64,000 nucleotides of DNA, taken from contig NZ_WUWN01000014.1 in NCBI RefSeq assembly GCF_009846865.1, positions 1 to 64,000 on the forward strand. Reading direction: 5' to 3'. This stretch comes from Puerhibacterium puerhi (GTDB lineage Bacteria; Actinomycetota; Actinomycetes; Actinomycetales; Cellulomonadaceae). Of this stretch, positions 34,209-43,274 are shown one piece after another. Numbering within the stretch: position 1 is the stretch's first letter; the number at the start of each line of letters is the position of its first letter. Both the position numbers and the translations under genes were made by a program. The notes under the pieces are model-generated. The model did no database searches, had not been told where the DNA came from, and worked only from the letters and a program-made list of their open reading frames with translations.

Positions 34209-34260
34209 GACCGCACCACCACCGACCGCACCACCACCGACCGCACCACCACCGACCGCA
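34209..34260. repeat. 15-bp tandem repeat between dgoA and dgoD (about 3.5 copies)
   Basis: GACCGCACCACCACC is repeated exactly at 34209, 34224 and 34239 and begins again at 34254. It lies in the 121-bp gap between dgoA and dgoD, with no coding role evident. C-rich, unstructured RNA of this kind could also serve as a rut-like rho loading stretch. Confidence 0.9.
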
Positions 34261-34295
34261 ATGACGCACAGAGCACAGAAGCCGGAAGGGTTGCC

Positions 34296-35444
34296 GTGAA
34301 GATCACGTCGATGACGACATTCGTCGTCCCGCCACGCTGGGTGTTCCTCAAGATCGAGACCGACGAGGGGATCGTCGGCTGGGGCGAACCTGTGCTCGAA
34401 GGGCGGGCGGCCAGCGTCGTCGCCGCCGTCGAGGAGCTGTCCGAGTACCTGATCGGGCAGGACCCGCGGCGCATCGAGGAGCACTGGACGGTGCTGTACC
34501 GCTCCGGGTTCTACCGCGGCGGCGGGATCCACATGAGCGCGCTGGCCGGGATCGACCAGGCGCTGTGGGACATCAAGGGCAAGGCGCTCGGCGTGCCCGT
34601 GCACGACCTGCTCGGCGGGCGGCTGCGCGACAGCATTAAGGTCTACTCGTGGATCGGCGGCGACCGGCCGTCCGACACCGCCGCCGCGGCCAAGGACGCC
34701 GTCGACCGCGGCTTCACCGCCGTGAAGATGAACGGCCCGGAGGAGCTGCAGTACATCGACACGCGGGCCAAGGTCGAGAAGGTCGTCGACAACGTGCAGG
34801 CGGTGCGCGACGCCGTCGGGCCGAACATCGGCATCGGCGTCGACTTCCACGGCCGGGTGCACCGCCCGATGGCGCGCGTGCTGCTCGACGCGCTCGCGCC
34901 CTACCACCTGATGTTCGTCGAGGAGCCCGTGCTCTCGGAGCACGTCGACGGCATCGCCGAGGTGCTGCGCACCTCCGCGGTACCGATCGCCCTCGGCGAG
35001 CGCCTGTTCTCGCGCTGGGACTTCAAGAACGTCATCACGCAGGGCCTGGTGGACATCATCCAGCCCGACCTGTCGCACGCCGGCGGCATCACCGAGGTCC
35101 GCAAGATCGCCGCGATGGCCGAGGCCTACGACATCGCCGTCGCCCCGCACTGCCCGCTGGGGCCGATCGCGCTCGCGGCCTGCCTGCAGCTCGACGCCGT
35201 GGCGTACAACGCGGTCATCCAGGAGCAGAGCCTCGGCATCCACTACAACACGAGCAACGACCTGCTCGACTACCTCGTCGACCCGTCGGTGTTCGCCTAC
35301 TCCGACGGGTCCGTGGCCATCCCGCGCGGCCCGGGTCTCGGCATCGAGGTGAACGAGGAGTACGTGCGCGAGCGCGCGGTCGAGGGGCACCGGTGGCGCA
35401 ACCCCGTGTGGCGCCACAGCGACGGCTCGTTCGCGGAGTGGTGA
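34296..35444 (+). CDS. dgoD: D-galactonate dehydratase
   Basis: A 382-aa enolase-superfamily enzyme, the same length as E. coli DgoD. It converts D-galactonate to 2-keto-3-deoxygalactonate. Metal ligands and catalytic residues are seen in [36 protein letters not shown] and [16 protein letters not shown]. The N-terminal capping domain begins [20 protein letters not shown]. The GTG at 34296 follows GAAGGG. It is the third enzyme gene of the operon, completing dgoK-dgoA-dgoD. Confidence 0.95.
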   Translation: MKITSMTTFVVPPRWVFLKIETDEGIVGWGEPVLEGRAASVVAAVEELSEYLIGQDPRRIEEHWTVLYRSGFYRGGGIHMSALAGIDQALWDIKGKALGVPVHDLLGGRLRDSIKVYSWIGGDRPSDTAAAAKDAVDRGFTAVKMNGPEELQYIDTRAKVEKVVDNVQAVRDAVGPNIGIGVDFHGRVHRPMARVLLDALAPYHLMFVEEPVLSEHVDGIAEVLRTSAVPIALGERLFSRWDFKNVITQGLVDIIQPDLSHAGGITEVRKIAAMAEAYDIAVAPHCPLGPIALAACLQLDAVAYNAVIQEQSLGIHYNTSNDLLDYLVDPSVFAYSDGSVAIPRGPGLGIEVNEEYVRERAVEGHRWRNPVWRHSDGSFAEW

Positions 35445-35449
35445 GCGCC

Positions 35450-36859
35450 ATGACCCCGACCTCCGCTGCGTCCTCTGCGCCGTCCGCTGCGACGTCCGCC
35501 ACCGGTGCCGCCACCGGTGCCGCCCACGGCGCGGACCCCCGCGCCGGCCTGCGCCGCCAGGCGTCCCGTGCCCGCCTGCTCATCGCGGTGCTGCTCTTCG
35601 TCACCGTGGTGATCAACTACCTCGACCGCGCCAACCTGTCCGTCGCCATGCCGGCCATCGCGTCCGAGCTCGAGCTGTCCACGGGCCAGCAGGGCATCCT
35701 GCTCAGCGCGTTCGGATGGACCTACGCCGCCCTGCAGATCCCGGGTGGCTGGCTCATCGACCGCGTCTCGCCGCGCATCCTGTACCCCGCGTGCCTGGTG
35801 CTGTGGTCGCTGGCCACCGCGTTCATGGGGCTCGCGGGCGGGTTCGTCGCGCTGATCTGCCTGCGCCTGCTGGTGGGCATGCTCGAGGCACCGGCCTACC
35901 CGATCAACAACCGCGTGGCCACCACCTGGTTCCCGGACAAGGAGCGCGCCACCGTCATCGGGTTCTACACCTCCGGCCAGTTCATCGGCCTGGCGCTCCT
36001 GACCCCCGTGCTCACCTGGCTGCAGGCCGCGTTCAGCTGGCACTGGATCTTCATCGTCACCGGCGGTGTCGGCGTGCTCTGGGGCGTGGTCTGGTACCTG
36101 GTGTACCGGGAGCCGCGGGCCTCCAGGGCCGACGAGCTCGAGATCGAGCACATCCGCTCGGGCGGCGGGCTCGTCGACCTGGACACCGAGATCCGCGCGG
36201 CCGAGCGCAAGAAGAAGCTCGACGCCCGCGACTTCGCGCACGTGCTGCGGTCGCGCAAGCTGTGGGGCATCTACATCGGCCAGTTCTGCCTGACCTCGAC
36301 CCTGTGGTTCTTCCTCACCTGGTTCCCGACCTACCTGGTCGACTACCGCGGGATGGACTACATCAAGTCCGGCTTCCTGGTCTCCCTGCCGTACGTCGCC
36401 GCGCTGATCGGCGTGCTGCTGTCCGGCGTCGTGTCCGACGGGCTGCTGCGGCGGGGGCGGTCGCTGGGCCTGGCCCGCAAGGGTCCGATCATCACCGGGC
36501 TGCTGCTGTCGACCGCCGTCCTCGGCGCCAACTTCACCGACGACACCACGTGGGTCATCGTGTTCCTGTCCGTGGCGTTCTTCGGCAACGGCCTCGCGTC
36601 GATCACCTGGTCGCTGGTCTCGGCCCTGGCCCCGGAGCGGCTGCTCGGGACCACCGGCGGCATGTTCAACTTCATCGGGAACCTCTCGTCGATCGCGACC
36701 CCGATCGTCATCGGGTTCCTGGTCAGCTCGACGAGCTTCGCGCCCGGCTTCGTGTACATCACCGCGGTCACGCTGCTGGGCATCGCGTCGTACGTCTTCC
36801 TGGTGGGCAAGGTCGAGCGGGTCGCGGACCGGCCCGGCACGGCGGCAGCCACCGCGTAG
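35450..36859 (+). CDS. MFS transporter, anion:cation symporter family (probable galactonate permease)
   Basis: A 469-aa transporter with 12 predicted transmembrane helices after a Thr/Ala-rich N-terminus of about 45 residues. The signature VVINYLDRANLSVAMPAI, then GWTYAALQIPGGWLIDRV, is that of the ACS family, to which DgoT and GudP belong. Its place 5 bp after dgoD makes D-galactonate the probable substrate, imported with protons. The ATG at 35450 is used; a GTG at 35441 is an alternative. A strong hairpin follows the stop codon. Confidence 0.9.
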   Translation: MTPTSAASSAPSAATSATGAATGAAHGADPRAGLRRQASRARLLIAVLLFVTVVINYLDRANLSVAMPAIASELELSTGQQGILLSAFGWTYAALQIPGGWLIDRVSPRILYPACLVLWSLATAFMGLAGGFVALICLRLLVGMLEAPAYPINNRVATTWFPDKERATVIGFYTSGQFIGLALLTPVLTWLQAAFSWHWIFIVTGGVGVLWGVVWYLVYREPRASRADELEIEHIRSGGGLVDLDTEIRAAERKKKLDARDFAHVLRSRKLWGIYIGQFCLTSTLWFFLTWFPTYLVDYRGMDYIKSGFLVSLPYVAALIGVLLSGVVSDGLLRRGRSLGLARKGPIITGLLLSTAVLGANFTDDTTWVIVFLSVAFFGNGLASITWSLVSALAPERLLGTTGGMFNFIGNLSSIATPIVIGFLVSSTSFAPGFVYITAVTLLGIASYVFLVGKVERVADRPGTAAATA

Positions 36860-36867
36860 GGGCGGGC

Positions 36868-36906
36868 GCGCCCGCGGTCCTGCCCGTGCGGCAGGCCCGC
36901 GGGCGC
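36868..36906. terminator. Bidirectional terminator hairpin after the dgo operon
   Basis: GCGCCCGCGG (36868-36877) pairs with CCGCGGGCGC (36897-36906), with an inner CCTGCC/GGCAGG stem and loop CGTGC. It lies between the convergent transporter and STAS genes and can stop both transcripts, although neither side has a long T-run. Confidence 0.75.
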
Positions 36907-36912
36907 GGCGTG

Positions 36913-37233
36913 TCAGCTGAGGCGCTCGGCCGCGAGCTCGGGACGCCAGCCGAGCTGGACCATGTCGCCGAGCGGCAGGCTCACGCTGGTCATCGTCACC
37001 GCCGGCGCGGCGGCCGCGGCTCGGGCGAGCAGGCGTACTCCCGCCACGTTCATGAAGGACACCCGGGAGGTGTCGATCTGGAGCGGGCCGTCGAGCGCGT
37101 CGAGGTGGGCGGAGGCCTCCGCCTCGACGCGGTCGAACACGGACTGGTCGATCTCGCCCCACATGGACCAGGCGCCGTCGCCGAAGTCGACGCCTCCTGC
37201 GGGATCGGAACCACGGGCTCGGTCAGAAGTCAC
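36913..37233 (-). CDS. STAS-domain protein without the canonical phosphorylation serine
   Basis: A 106-aa protein with a single STAS domain, related to anti-sigma-factor antagonists (SpoIIAA/RsbV). Canonical family members have a D-S-S-G motif carrying the phosphorylated serine; here residues 58-66 read VSFMNVAGV, with Asn62-Val63-Ala64 in that position. The rest (PLQIDTSRV, VRLLARAAAAA) fits the fold. Regulation by serine phosphorylation therefore looks lost. It is a single gene facing the dgo operon. Binding partners are unknown. Confidence 0.75.
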   Translation of the reverse strand: MTSDRARGSDPAGGVDFGDGAWSMWGEIDQSVFDRVEAEASAHLDALDGPLQIDTSRVSFMNVAGVRLLARAAAAAPAVTMTSVSLPLGDMVQLGWRPELAAERLS

Positions 37234-37488
37234 GACGGATCAGCCTCGTCGGGCGCACCACGATGATCACCGACGCGGCGCGCGCCCACGGGCCTGGGTC
37301 GGCTCGGCCACCGAGAGGCGCTGGCGGCCCCTCGGCGAGAGTCCTCCGTCACCCTTTTCGGGGGACCTTGGTCACGCTACGCCGAACGGTGGTGCGACGA
37401 CACCCGCGGGGCTAGCCCGGTCCCGGGGAGGGACGCGTGGGGAGCGAGGTGGAGCGGGCGGCGCCTGTCGTGCTGGCAGGATGACCAC

Positions 37489-38112
37489 GTGCCCGCGACC
37501 CGACCCGATCCCGCCGCCCCGCTCGACGGGGCACTCGTGCGCCTGCGCGCCCTGACCGAGGCCGACCTGCCGGCGCTGTTCGACGCCGTCGGGCACCCCG
37601 AGGTGTTCGCCGGCGGCTGGGGCGGCGGCGCGGCTGCCTACCGCGAGGACTACGCCGCCTGGGCCGACTTCGCGCGCGGGTACCTGCCGTGGGCCACGGG
37701 CAACGTCTACGCCGTCTCCGTGCGCGAGGCGGCCGACGCCGTCGTGGGCACGACGACGCTCGGCGACTTCGACCTGCGCAACGAGGCCACGCACATCGGC
37801 TGGACCGCGTACGCGCCGCGGGTGTGGGGCACCGGCGTCAACGCCGACGCCAAGCTCCTGCTGCTGTCGACGGCGTTCGCGCACGGGTTCGAGCGCGTGC
37901 GGCTGCAGGCCGACGTGCTCAACACTCGCTCGCGCGCCGCGATCGAGCGCCTCGGCGCCCACCCCGAGGGGGTGCTGCGGCACGTGCAGCGGCGCGCCGA
38001 CGGGTCGTGGCGCGACACCGCGGTGTACTCGGTGCTGCGCGAGGAGTGGCCGCGGGTCGAGGCCGGGCTGCGGGCGCGGCTCGACGCCGCCCGGGCGACG
38101 CCAGTGCGCTGA
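37489..38112 (+). CDS. GNAT-family N-acetyltransferase (RimJ/RimL-like)
   Basis: A 207-aa acetyltransferase. It begins GALVRLRALTEADLPALFDA, the RimJ-type N-terminus, and carries VVGTTTLGDFDLRNEATHIGW and VWGTGVNADAKLLLLSTAFA, the acetyl-CoA-binding motif A in slightly diverged form. The ending segment RVRLQADVLNTRSRAAIERLGA is typical of the family. The GTG start lies six bases after CAGGAT, a -10-like box, so it may be leaderless. The substrate is unknown. It converges on the hydrolase gene with a 15-bp gap. Confidence 0.87.
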   Translation: MPATRPDPAAPLDGALVRLRALTEADLPALFDAVGHPEVFAGGWGGGAAAYREDYAAWADFARGYLPWATGNVYAVSVREAADAVVGTTTLGDFDLRNEATHIGWTAYAPRVWGTGVNADAKLLLLSTAFAHGFERVRLQADVLNTRSRAAIERLGAHPEGVLRHVQRRADGSWRDTAVYSVLREEWPRVEAGLRARLDAARATPVR

Positions 38113-38127
38113 CCGACGCCGCGCCCG

Positions 38128-39036
38128 TCAGGCGGCGCGCGCGAACCAGTCGAGCGCGAGGTCGGCGACGGCGGCGGGGGCGTCGTCGGTGACGAAGTGC
38201 GCCGCGTCGTCGACGTAGGCGAGCTCGAGCCTGTCGGCGTACCGCTCCGGGTCGGGGCAGATGCGCCCCATGAGCTCCTCGGTGGTGGGGTGGTCGCGGC
38301 GGCCGAACACGACGAGGGTCGGCACGACGAGCCGCCGGCGGCGGTAGACCCCGCGCATCATGCGCGCGGCCTCGGCCAGGACCATGCGACGCACGAGCGG
38401 CCGCACCGCGGCGTCCACCTCGGCCCGGCGCATCGGCGCGAGGTGGGCGTCGACGGTCGCCGCCGACATCGGGCGGGCGGCGTACCGCGGGGAGAAGGTG
38501 CCGCGCAGCGAGGCGCCCGGGCGGTGCCAGATCAGCGGCGGCAGGTGCTGGAAGGCCGGGAAGAGCCTCGGGCTGAACGTGAAGAAGGCCGGCCACACGG
38601 ACAGCTGCACGGCCGTGCGGACCCGCTCGGGGTGGTCGTAGCTCAGCTGGACCGCGGTGATGACACCCATGTCGTGGGAGACGAGGTGGGCGCGCTCGAT
38701 CCCGAGGGCGTCGAGGAGCGCGAGCACGTCGTGCAGCCGCGTCTCGCGCCCGATGCGGGGGTCGTCGGCCACGGTCCAGCCGGCGCCGCGCAGGTCGGGG
38801 CACAGGGCGCGGTAACCCGCCGCCGCGACGGTGGGCGCGATGTCGTGCCACTGCCACCAGTGCTCGGGGAACCCGTGCAGCAGCACCACCGGCTCGCCGT
38901 CGCCCACGGCGGCGACGTGCGTGCGCAGGCCGGGCGTCTCGACGACGAGGTGCTCGAAGCCTGGTGCCTCGGGGAGGGGTGGCGTCCACTCCAGCACCTC
39001 GTGGGGGCCGGTGAGCCGGGGCTGTGACGCGTCCAT
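38128..39036 (-). CDS. Alpha/beta hydrolase (epoxide hydrolase-like)
   Basis: A 302-aa hydrolase. The oxyanion motif is VVLLHGFPEHWWQWHD, as in epoxide hydrolases and haloalkane dehalogenases, and the nucleophile elbow is Asp122 in HLVSHDMGVITA. The late acid and histidine are in VVFGRRDHPTT and VDDAAHFVTDDAP. An Asp nucleophile supports epoxide or C-halogen hydrolysis rather than esterase activity; the substrate is unknown. The ATG at 39036 gives MDASQPRLTG. A 6-bp inverted repeat lies 24 bp upstream and may be an operator. Confidence 0.87.
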   Translation of the reverse strand: MDASQPRLTGPHEVLEWTPPLPEAPGFEHLVVETPGLRTHVAAVGDGEPVVLLHGFPEHWWQWHDIAPTVAAAGYRALCPDLRGAGWTVADDPRIGRETRLHDVLALLDALGIERAHLVSHDMGVITAVQLSYDHPERVRTAVQLSVWPAFFTFSPRLFPAFQHLPPLIWHRPGASLRGTFSPRYAARPMSAATVDAHLAPMRRAEVDAAVRPLVRRMVLAEAARMMRGVYRRRRLVVPTLVVFGRRDHPTTEELMGRICPDPERYADRLELAYVDDAAHFVTDDAPAAVADLALDWFARAA

Positions 39037-39059
39037 GGCGAACCCCCTCGTGGCGTGGC

Positions 39060-39077
39060 CTACTACGTTCATAGTAG
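39060..39077. promoter_or_regulatory. Inverted repeat upstream of the hydrolase gene
   Basis: CTACTA-CGTTCA-TAGTAG is a perfect 6-bp inverted repeat 24-41 bp upstream of the alpha/beta hydrolase start. It is AT-richer than its surroundings and overlaps the probable promoter. No regulator gene adjoins it, so the ligand is unknown. Confidence 0.4.
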
Positions 39078-39318
39078 AACCATGGGGGAGCGAGGTCCAT
39101 GCCCGACGGCGACCGGGAACGGGAGTGCGGGCGGGAGAAATGGCGGGTGCACCTGGTGGACCCGGTGCTAGCGTCGTGGCGATCGTGACCCGTCGGCCGG
39201 GGGAGGTGAGTCCCATCAACGCAGTCATCGAGGTGGGCGCTCCCCAGGAGCCCACGGTCGCGCGGCTGAGGTAGCCGCTGCGGGGAGCGCTCGCGGCACT
39301 TCGCGAGAGGCGACTCCC

Positions 39319-40308
39319 ATGAACGCACCATTCCCCTCCGCCGCGCCCTCGGCCGCCGAGGCGGCGCGGCCCCACCAGGACCAGTCGCAGGTCGACGCCG
39401 CGAGAGGAACGGACGCCGCGCGCGAGCGAGCGCTGGTCCTCGGCGGCGGCGGGTCGGCCGGCAACGCCTGGCTGATCGGCGTGCTCGCCGGCCTGTCCGA
39501 CGGCGGTCTGGACGTCACCCAGGCCGACCTGGTCGTCGGGACGTCGGCCGGAGCGACAGCGGCGGCCCAGATCGCCGGCGCCGCCCCGAGCGAGCTGCTC
39601 GCCGCCATCCTGTCCGAGCCCCGGCAGCAGCCACGTCCGGCTGCAGCCCAGCAGCCACGTCCGGCTGCAGCCACCGGCGGACGGGGGCCGGCGTCGGCGA
39701 ACCACATGGAGCGGACCGGCCGGATCATCGCCGCGGCAGGCGACGTGGCCGACATGCGCCGTCGGCTCGGCGCGTCGGCGCTCGAGCTCGACGCGGACGA
39801 CTCCTGGTCGCAGCGCTGGCGCGCCACCGTCGCCGCCCGCCTGCCCGGCCCCGACTGGCCGCAGCGACCGCTGCTCATCACGGCGGTCGACGCCCGCACC
39901 GGTGAACCGGTCGTCTTCGACCGCCACAGCGGCGTCGACCTCGTCGACGCCGTCGCCGCCAGTACCTCCAGCGGCCTGCCCTACGCGGTCGGCGACGACC
40001 GGTACCTCGACGGGGCGTACCGGCGCAACGAGAACGCCGACCTGGCTGCCGGGTACGAGCGGGTGCTGGTGCTGTCGCCGCTCGGCGGCCGGACACGCAT
40101 GCCGCTGGACTGGGGCATGCAGCTGGCGGTGCAGGCCGACGAGCTCCGCGCGTCCGGCAGCCAGGTCGAGACCGTCCTGCCGGACAGCGCCTCGCTCAGC
40201 GCGTTCGGCAGCAACCTGATGGACCTGTCGACGCGACCGTCGTCTGCTCGGGCCGGTTACGACCAAGGTCAGGAGCTGGCCGAGCAGCTCGCCGGACTCT
40301 GGCGCTGA
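39319..40308 (+). CDS. Patatin-like phospholipase
   Basis: A 329-aa lipid acyl hydrolase of the patatin family. The oxyanion loop is LGGGGSAGNAW (residues 41-51), the nucleophile is Ser76 in VVGTSAGAT, and the dyad Asp231 is in RYLDGAYRRNENA. No signal peptide is seen, so it acts inside the cell or is exported otherwise. A 24-bp exact duplication inserts QQPRPAAA twice near residues 103-118, between nucleophile and dyad Asp. The ATG at 39319 follows GAGAGGCGACTCCC. Confidence 0.9.
   Translation: MNAPFPSAAPSAAEAARPHQDQSQVDAARGTDAARERALVLGGGGSAGNAWLIGVLAGLSDGGLDVTQADLVVGTSAGATAAAQIAGAAPSELLAAILSEPRQQPRPAAAQQPRPAAATGGRGPASANHMERTGRIIAAAGDVADMRRRLGASALELDADDSWSQRWRATVAARLPGPDWPQRPLLITAVDARTGEPVVFDRHSGVDLVDAVAASTSSGLPYAVGDDRYLDGAYRRNENADLAAGYERVLVLSPLGGRTRMPLDWGMQLAVQADELRASGSQVETVLPDSASLSAFGSNLMDLSTRPSSARAGYDQGQELAEQLAGLWR
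39625..39672. repeat. 24-bp in-frame tandem duplication inside the patatin gene
   Basis: The 24-base unit beginning CAGCAGCCACGTCCGG occurs twice without mismatch (39625-39648 and 39649-39672). It encodes QQPRPAAA twice and keeps the reading frame. Exact identity implies recent duplication. Confidence 0.95.
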
Positions 40309-40461
40309 CACCGACACGCGAGCGCTCCGGAGGCGGAGCGGAAGGCGGTTAGCCTGCGTGCAGGAGTGGCGCGGACCCACGCGGTCCGCGCTCCTCCTGC
40401 ACGTTGCGCGCCTGGAGACGTTGGAGGCGAACATGTCGCACTGGACCGAGGTGGCGCGCTG

Positions 40462-41088
40462 ATGCGGCACACGCCCCGCTACCTGATGACCGACCCGGAC
40501 GAGGTCAAGCGCCTCATCCGTGCCAACCCCTGGGCCACGTTCGTCTCGTCGGTCGACGGCGAGCTGGTCGCCTCCCACTACCCGGTGCTCCTCGACGAGG
40601 ACGCGGGGCCGGGCATCGTCATCCTCAGCCACTTCGGCCGGCCCGACGACCAGCTGCACCAGCTGGGGCAGCATCGGGTGCTGGTGATCATCCAGGGGCC
40701 GCACGACTACGTCTCGCCGAGCTGGTACGCCCCCGGCGACGTCATCCCGACCTGGAACCACGTCACCGCGCACCTGTACGGCACGCCGGAGATCCTCACG
40801 GAGGAGGAGAACTACGCGGTGCTGTCACGGCTCACCGACCACTTCGAGAGCCACCAGCCGCACGGCCGCAGCCTGAGCGAGGACGAGGCCGGAACCCGCC
40901 GTGCCGCGAAGGGCACCGTGGGCCTACGGATGCGCGTCGACCGGTTCGACGCCCGCGCCAAGCTCAGCCAGAACAAGGCGCCCGAGGTCGTCCAGAACAT
41001 CACCGCGCACCTCGCGGTCGGTAACCCCGCCCTGGCCGAGGAGATGCGCCGCACGCACCGAGAGGCGGGACCGGGCGCCGGCGAGTGA
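40462..41088 (+). CDS. FMN-binding negative transcriptional regulator (PaiB-like)
   Basis: A 208-aa protein of the PaiB/FMN_bind_2 family. The sequence MRHTPRYLMTDPDEVKRLIR, ANPWATFVSSVDGELVASHY, and VIIQGPHDYVSPSWYAPGDV followed by TWNHVTAHLYG is highly characteristic. PaiB of Bacillus subtilis is a negative regulator of sporulation and protease genes, but most members are uncharacterised split-barrel flavoproteins. The ATG at 40462 follows GAGGTGG. It stands alone, with a gene-free stretch downstream. Confidence 0.9.
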   Translation: MRHTPRYLMTDPDEVKRLIRANPWATFVSSVDGELVASHYPVLLDEDAGPGIVILSHFGRPDDQLHQLGQHRVLVIIQGPHDYVSPSWYAPGDVIPTWNHVTAHLYGTPEILTEEENYAVLSRLTDHFESHQPHGRSLSEDEAGTRRAAKGTVGLRMRVDRFDARAKLSQNKAPEVVQNITAHLAVGNPALAEEMRRTHREAGPGAGE

Positions 41089-41446
41089 CCGGAGCGGCTC
41101 GGCAGAGCGGTGACAGGGACCTTCCTTGCACCACTCGACGGCGGCTGCTCCGCGCCCGGCGACGGCGATGCCACACCTCTGGCTACCCGCGCCGAGCAGT
41201 CCGTCCGTAAGACGACCGTCGGGCTGTCGCGAGGTGCTCCGCTGGAGGTGCTCCGCGGCCCTGGGAGTACCGCGGATGGCGTATGGCGGCCACGGCGGAA
41301 GGCGGATGCGGCAGCAGTGCGTCCTCCGCGATCCTCACATCTCGAAAAGACCTCGCCACGTGACAGGAGGGAGACCGTGAGCTTTGGGCGGCCACAAGGC
41401 AAGCGAGCGGCGAACCGAGACTGCGGATCTGCGGCCGGGAGGCGCG
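41089..41446. other. 358-bp stretch without a supported gene
   Basis: The open frames here translate to Arg/Pro/Ser-rich sequence without motifs, and I find no tRNA, hairpin terminator or repeat of note. It presumably contains the promoter of the GtrA-kinase-regulator operon that follows; a good ribosome-binding site (GGGAGG) sits at its right end. Confidence 0.5.
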
Positions 41447-41917
41447 ATGCGCCCCGGGTCGGCCGACAGGGGCTCACGAGGAGCTGGCCGGCGGTTCCTG
41501 CTGACCGGTGTGGCCTCGAGCGGCGTCTACGGGGCTGTGGCCACAGCCCTCGGGGCCGCCGCCGGCATATCCCTCCAGGCGGCGCACCTGATCGCGACCG
41601 CAATCTCGACTGCAGTCGCCAGCGCCCTGCATCGCGGATTCACCTTCCACGCAGCGCGGTCCGCCACCTGGCAACGGAGCCAGGTGGCGGGCGCCGGCGC
41701 GGCGCTCGTCGGCTTCGCCGCAACCTCGGGCGCTCTGGCGGTGTGGCAGGACTTGGCCCCGCACGCCGGCAGGACCTCGAGCGTGCTGCTGGTCTATGCG
41801 GTTCAAGGGCTCGTCGGTGTGCTGAACTTCCTCGTGATGCGTCGCGCGCTGCGCGCACAACCCCAGACCCCGGCAGGTGGGGTTGCAGGAATGAGGCCCG
41901 ACGGGCTCGGGGGATGA
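41447..41917 (+). CDS. GtrA-family membrane protein
   Basis: A 156-aa protein with four transmembrane helices and the GtrA pattern RRFLLTGVASSGVYGAVATA at the first helix and ALHRGFTFH between helices 2 and 3 (family consensus N-x-x-x-F). GtrA proteins are thought to help flip lipid-linked sugars. The ATG at 41447 is preferred to upstream starts because GGGAGG lies seven bases before it. The histidine kinase gene begins 58 bp later. Confidence 0.82.
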   Translation: MRPGSADRGSRGAGRRFLLTGVASSGVYGAVATALGAAAGISLQAAHLIATAISTAVASALHRGFTFHAARSATWQRSQVAGAGAALVGFAATSGALAVWQDLAPHAGRTSSVLLVYAVQGLVGVLNFLVMRRALRAQPQTPAGGVAGMRPDGLGG

Positions 41918-41975
41918 CCCGGAACGCGGTTGGAGGCGGCAGATCGTCCGGCGTAGGTACGGACGGGGAGGTGTG

Positions 41976-43274
41976 ATGACGAACGGCAGTACCGTGCGGC
42001 TCGGCGCCCGCGTCGACGCGTTGACCCGCGTGGGGCGCGTCGGCCGTCCTGCACCGGCTGCCTGGTTCCTGACTTTCGGGGCCCTGCTGGTGATGCTGGT
42101 GACGACCTCGGTCCGCACCGGTGCGTACGTGCCCGACGTCTCGCGGCTCGTGGCCGTCGTCGTGCTGTGGTTGCCCCTGCTGTTGCGCACCTGGCGACCG
42201 CTGCTCGCGCTGGCGGGCACGGTCATGGCCGAGTCGGCCTACCTGGCGCTGTACACGGACATCCACGCCACGGCTACAGGCGCCGACTTCGGAGCATTCC
42301 AGCCGGTGCCGCTCGCGACCATGGTCGCTGCCTGGACGGTGGCCTCGCGCGCCCGGCGCCTCATCGGGTGGAGCGCCGGCCTCGTCGCGGGCGCGGTGCT
42401 GTTCTTCGTCAGCATGGCCACCCACGAGTCCGGCCTCCTGCTTCCCGACCTGGTGATGTTCAACCTGGTCGCGCTCGCCACGGGCATCGGAGCGGTCGTG
42501 GCCGCCCGGCGCGAGGCCATCGAGGCCGCGGCCCGTGCCCGTGAGGAGGACACGCGGCAGGCCGTCCTGGACGAGCGGCTGCGGATCGCGCGCGAGCTGC
42601 ACGACGTGCTCGCGCACAACCTGACGCTGGTCAACGCCCAGGCCGCCGTCGCGGACTTCCTCATACGCACCGACCCGGACGCCGCCTCGGGCGCCTTGAA
42701 GGACATCACCCGGCACACGAGCCGCGCGATCGACGAGCTGCGCGCCACGGTAGGCCTGCTGCGCCATGGTGACGACGGCACCGCCGACGACCGCGGTGCA
42801 GAGACCGGACTGCGTCCCGTGCCGGGGCTGAACGACCTGGACCGCCTGATCGAAGAGTTCCGAGCCACCGGTCACCGTGTCGACCTGGCCGTCACCGGCG
42901 AGCCGGCGTGGCTCGGCCAGCAAGGTGATCTGGCGGCCTACCGCCTCCTGCAGGAAGCCCTGACCAATGCCGCCAAGCACGGACCGGACGAACCCGTCAC
43001 CGTCCGGCTGCAGTGGTCCCACGAGTCACTGAGCCTGTGGGTGTCCAACCGTGTCCCTGCGATGCCGGACCGCACGGACCGGGCGCCCGGCACCGGACAC
43101 GGGATCATCGGCATGGCCGAGCGGGCTGCGAGTGCGGGCGGCAGCCTGACGGCTGGACCGACCCCGGACGGCCGCTTCGAGGTCACCGCGACCCTGCCCC
43201 TCCCGCCCGCTCATGCGTCCGACAGCCCGACCCCGGCCACCGCGGTCGATACCCAGGAGGAAACGCCCCGATGA
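41976..43274 (+). CDS. Sensor histidine kinase (DesK/NarX-like, HisKA_3)
   Basis: A 432-aa membrane kinase. About five transmembrane helices lie in residues 28-178, followed by a short helical linker and the dimerisation domain with the phospho-accepting His209 in RIARELHDVLAHNLTLV. The ATPase domain has the N-box LLQEALTNAAKHG and the G-box GTGHGIIGMAERA. The sensor part has no extracellular domain, so it may detect membrane state. It overlaps the downstream response regulator gene by 4 bp, and they form a two-component system. The signal is unknown. Confidence 0.92.
   Translation: MTNGSTVRLGARVDALTRVGRVGRPAPAAWFLTFGALLVMLVTTSVRTGAYVPDVSRLVAVVVLWLPLLLRTWRPLLALAGTVMAESAYLALYTDIHATATGADFGAFQPVPLATMVAAWTVASRARRLIGWSAGLVAGAVLFFVSMATHESGLLLPDLVMFNLVALATGIGAVVAARREAIEAAARAREEDTRQAVLDERLRIARELHDVLAHNLTLVNAQAAVADFLIRTDPDAASGALKDITRHTSRAIDELRATVGLLRHGDDGTADDRGAETGLRPVPGLNDLDRLIEEFRATGHRVDLAVTGEPAWLGQQGDLAAYRLLQEALTNAAKHGPDEPVTVRLQWSHESLSLWVSNRVPAMPDRTDRAPGTGHGIIGMAERAASAGGSLTAGPTPDGRFEVTATLPLPPAHASDSPTPATAVDTQEETPR

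Noticed and set aside
34209-34260. Possible CRISPR-like array
   Set aside because: The repeat units are directly adjacent without unique spacers, so this is a simple tandem repeat. No cas genes and no other spaced repeats were seen in the window.
39186-39274. A 29-codon plus-strand frame (GTG start) before the patatin gene
   Set aside because: The start lacks a convincing ribosome-binding site and the composition is not distinctive. The GAGTCCCATCAACGCA stretch merely resembles the patatin start region.
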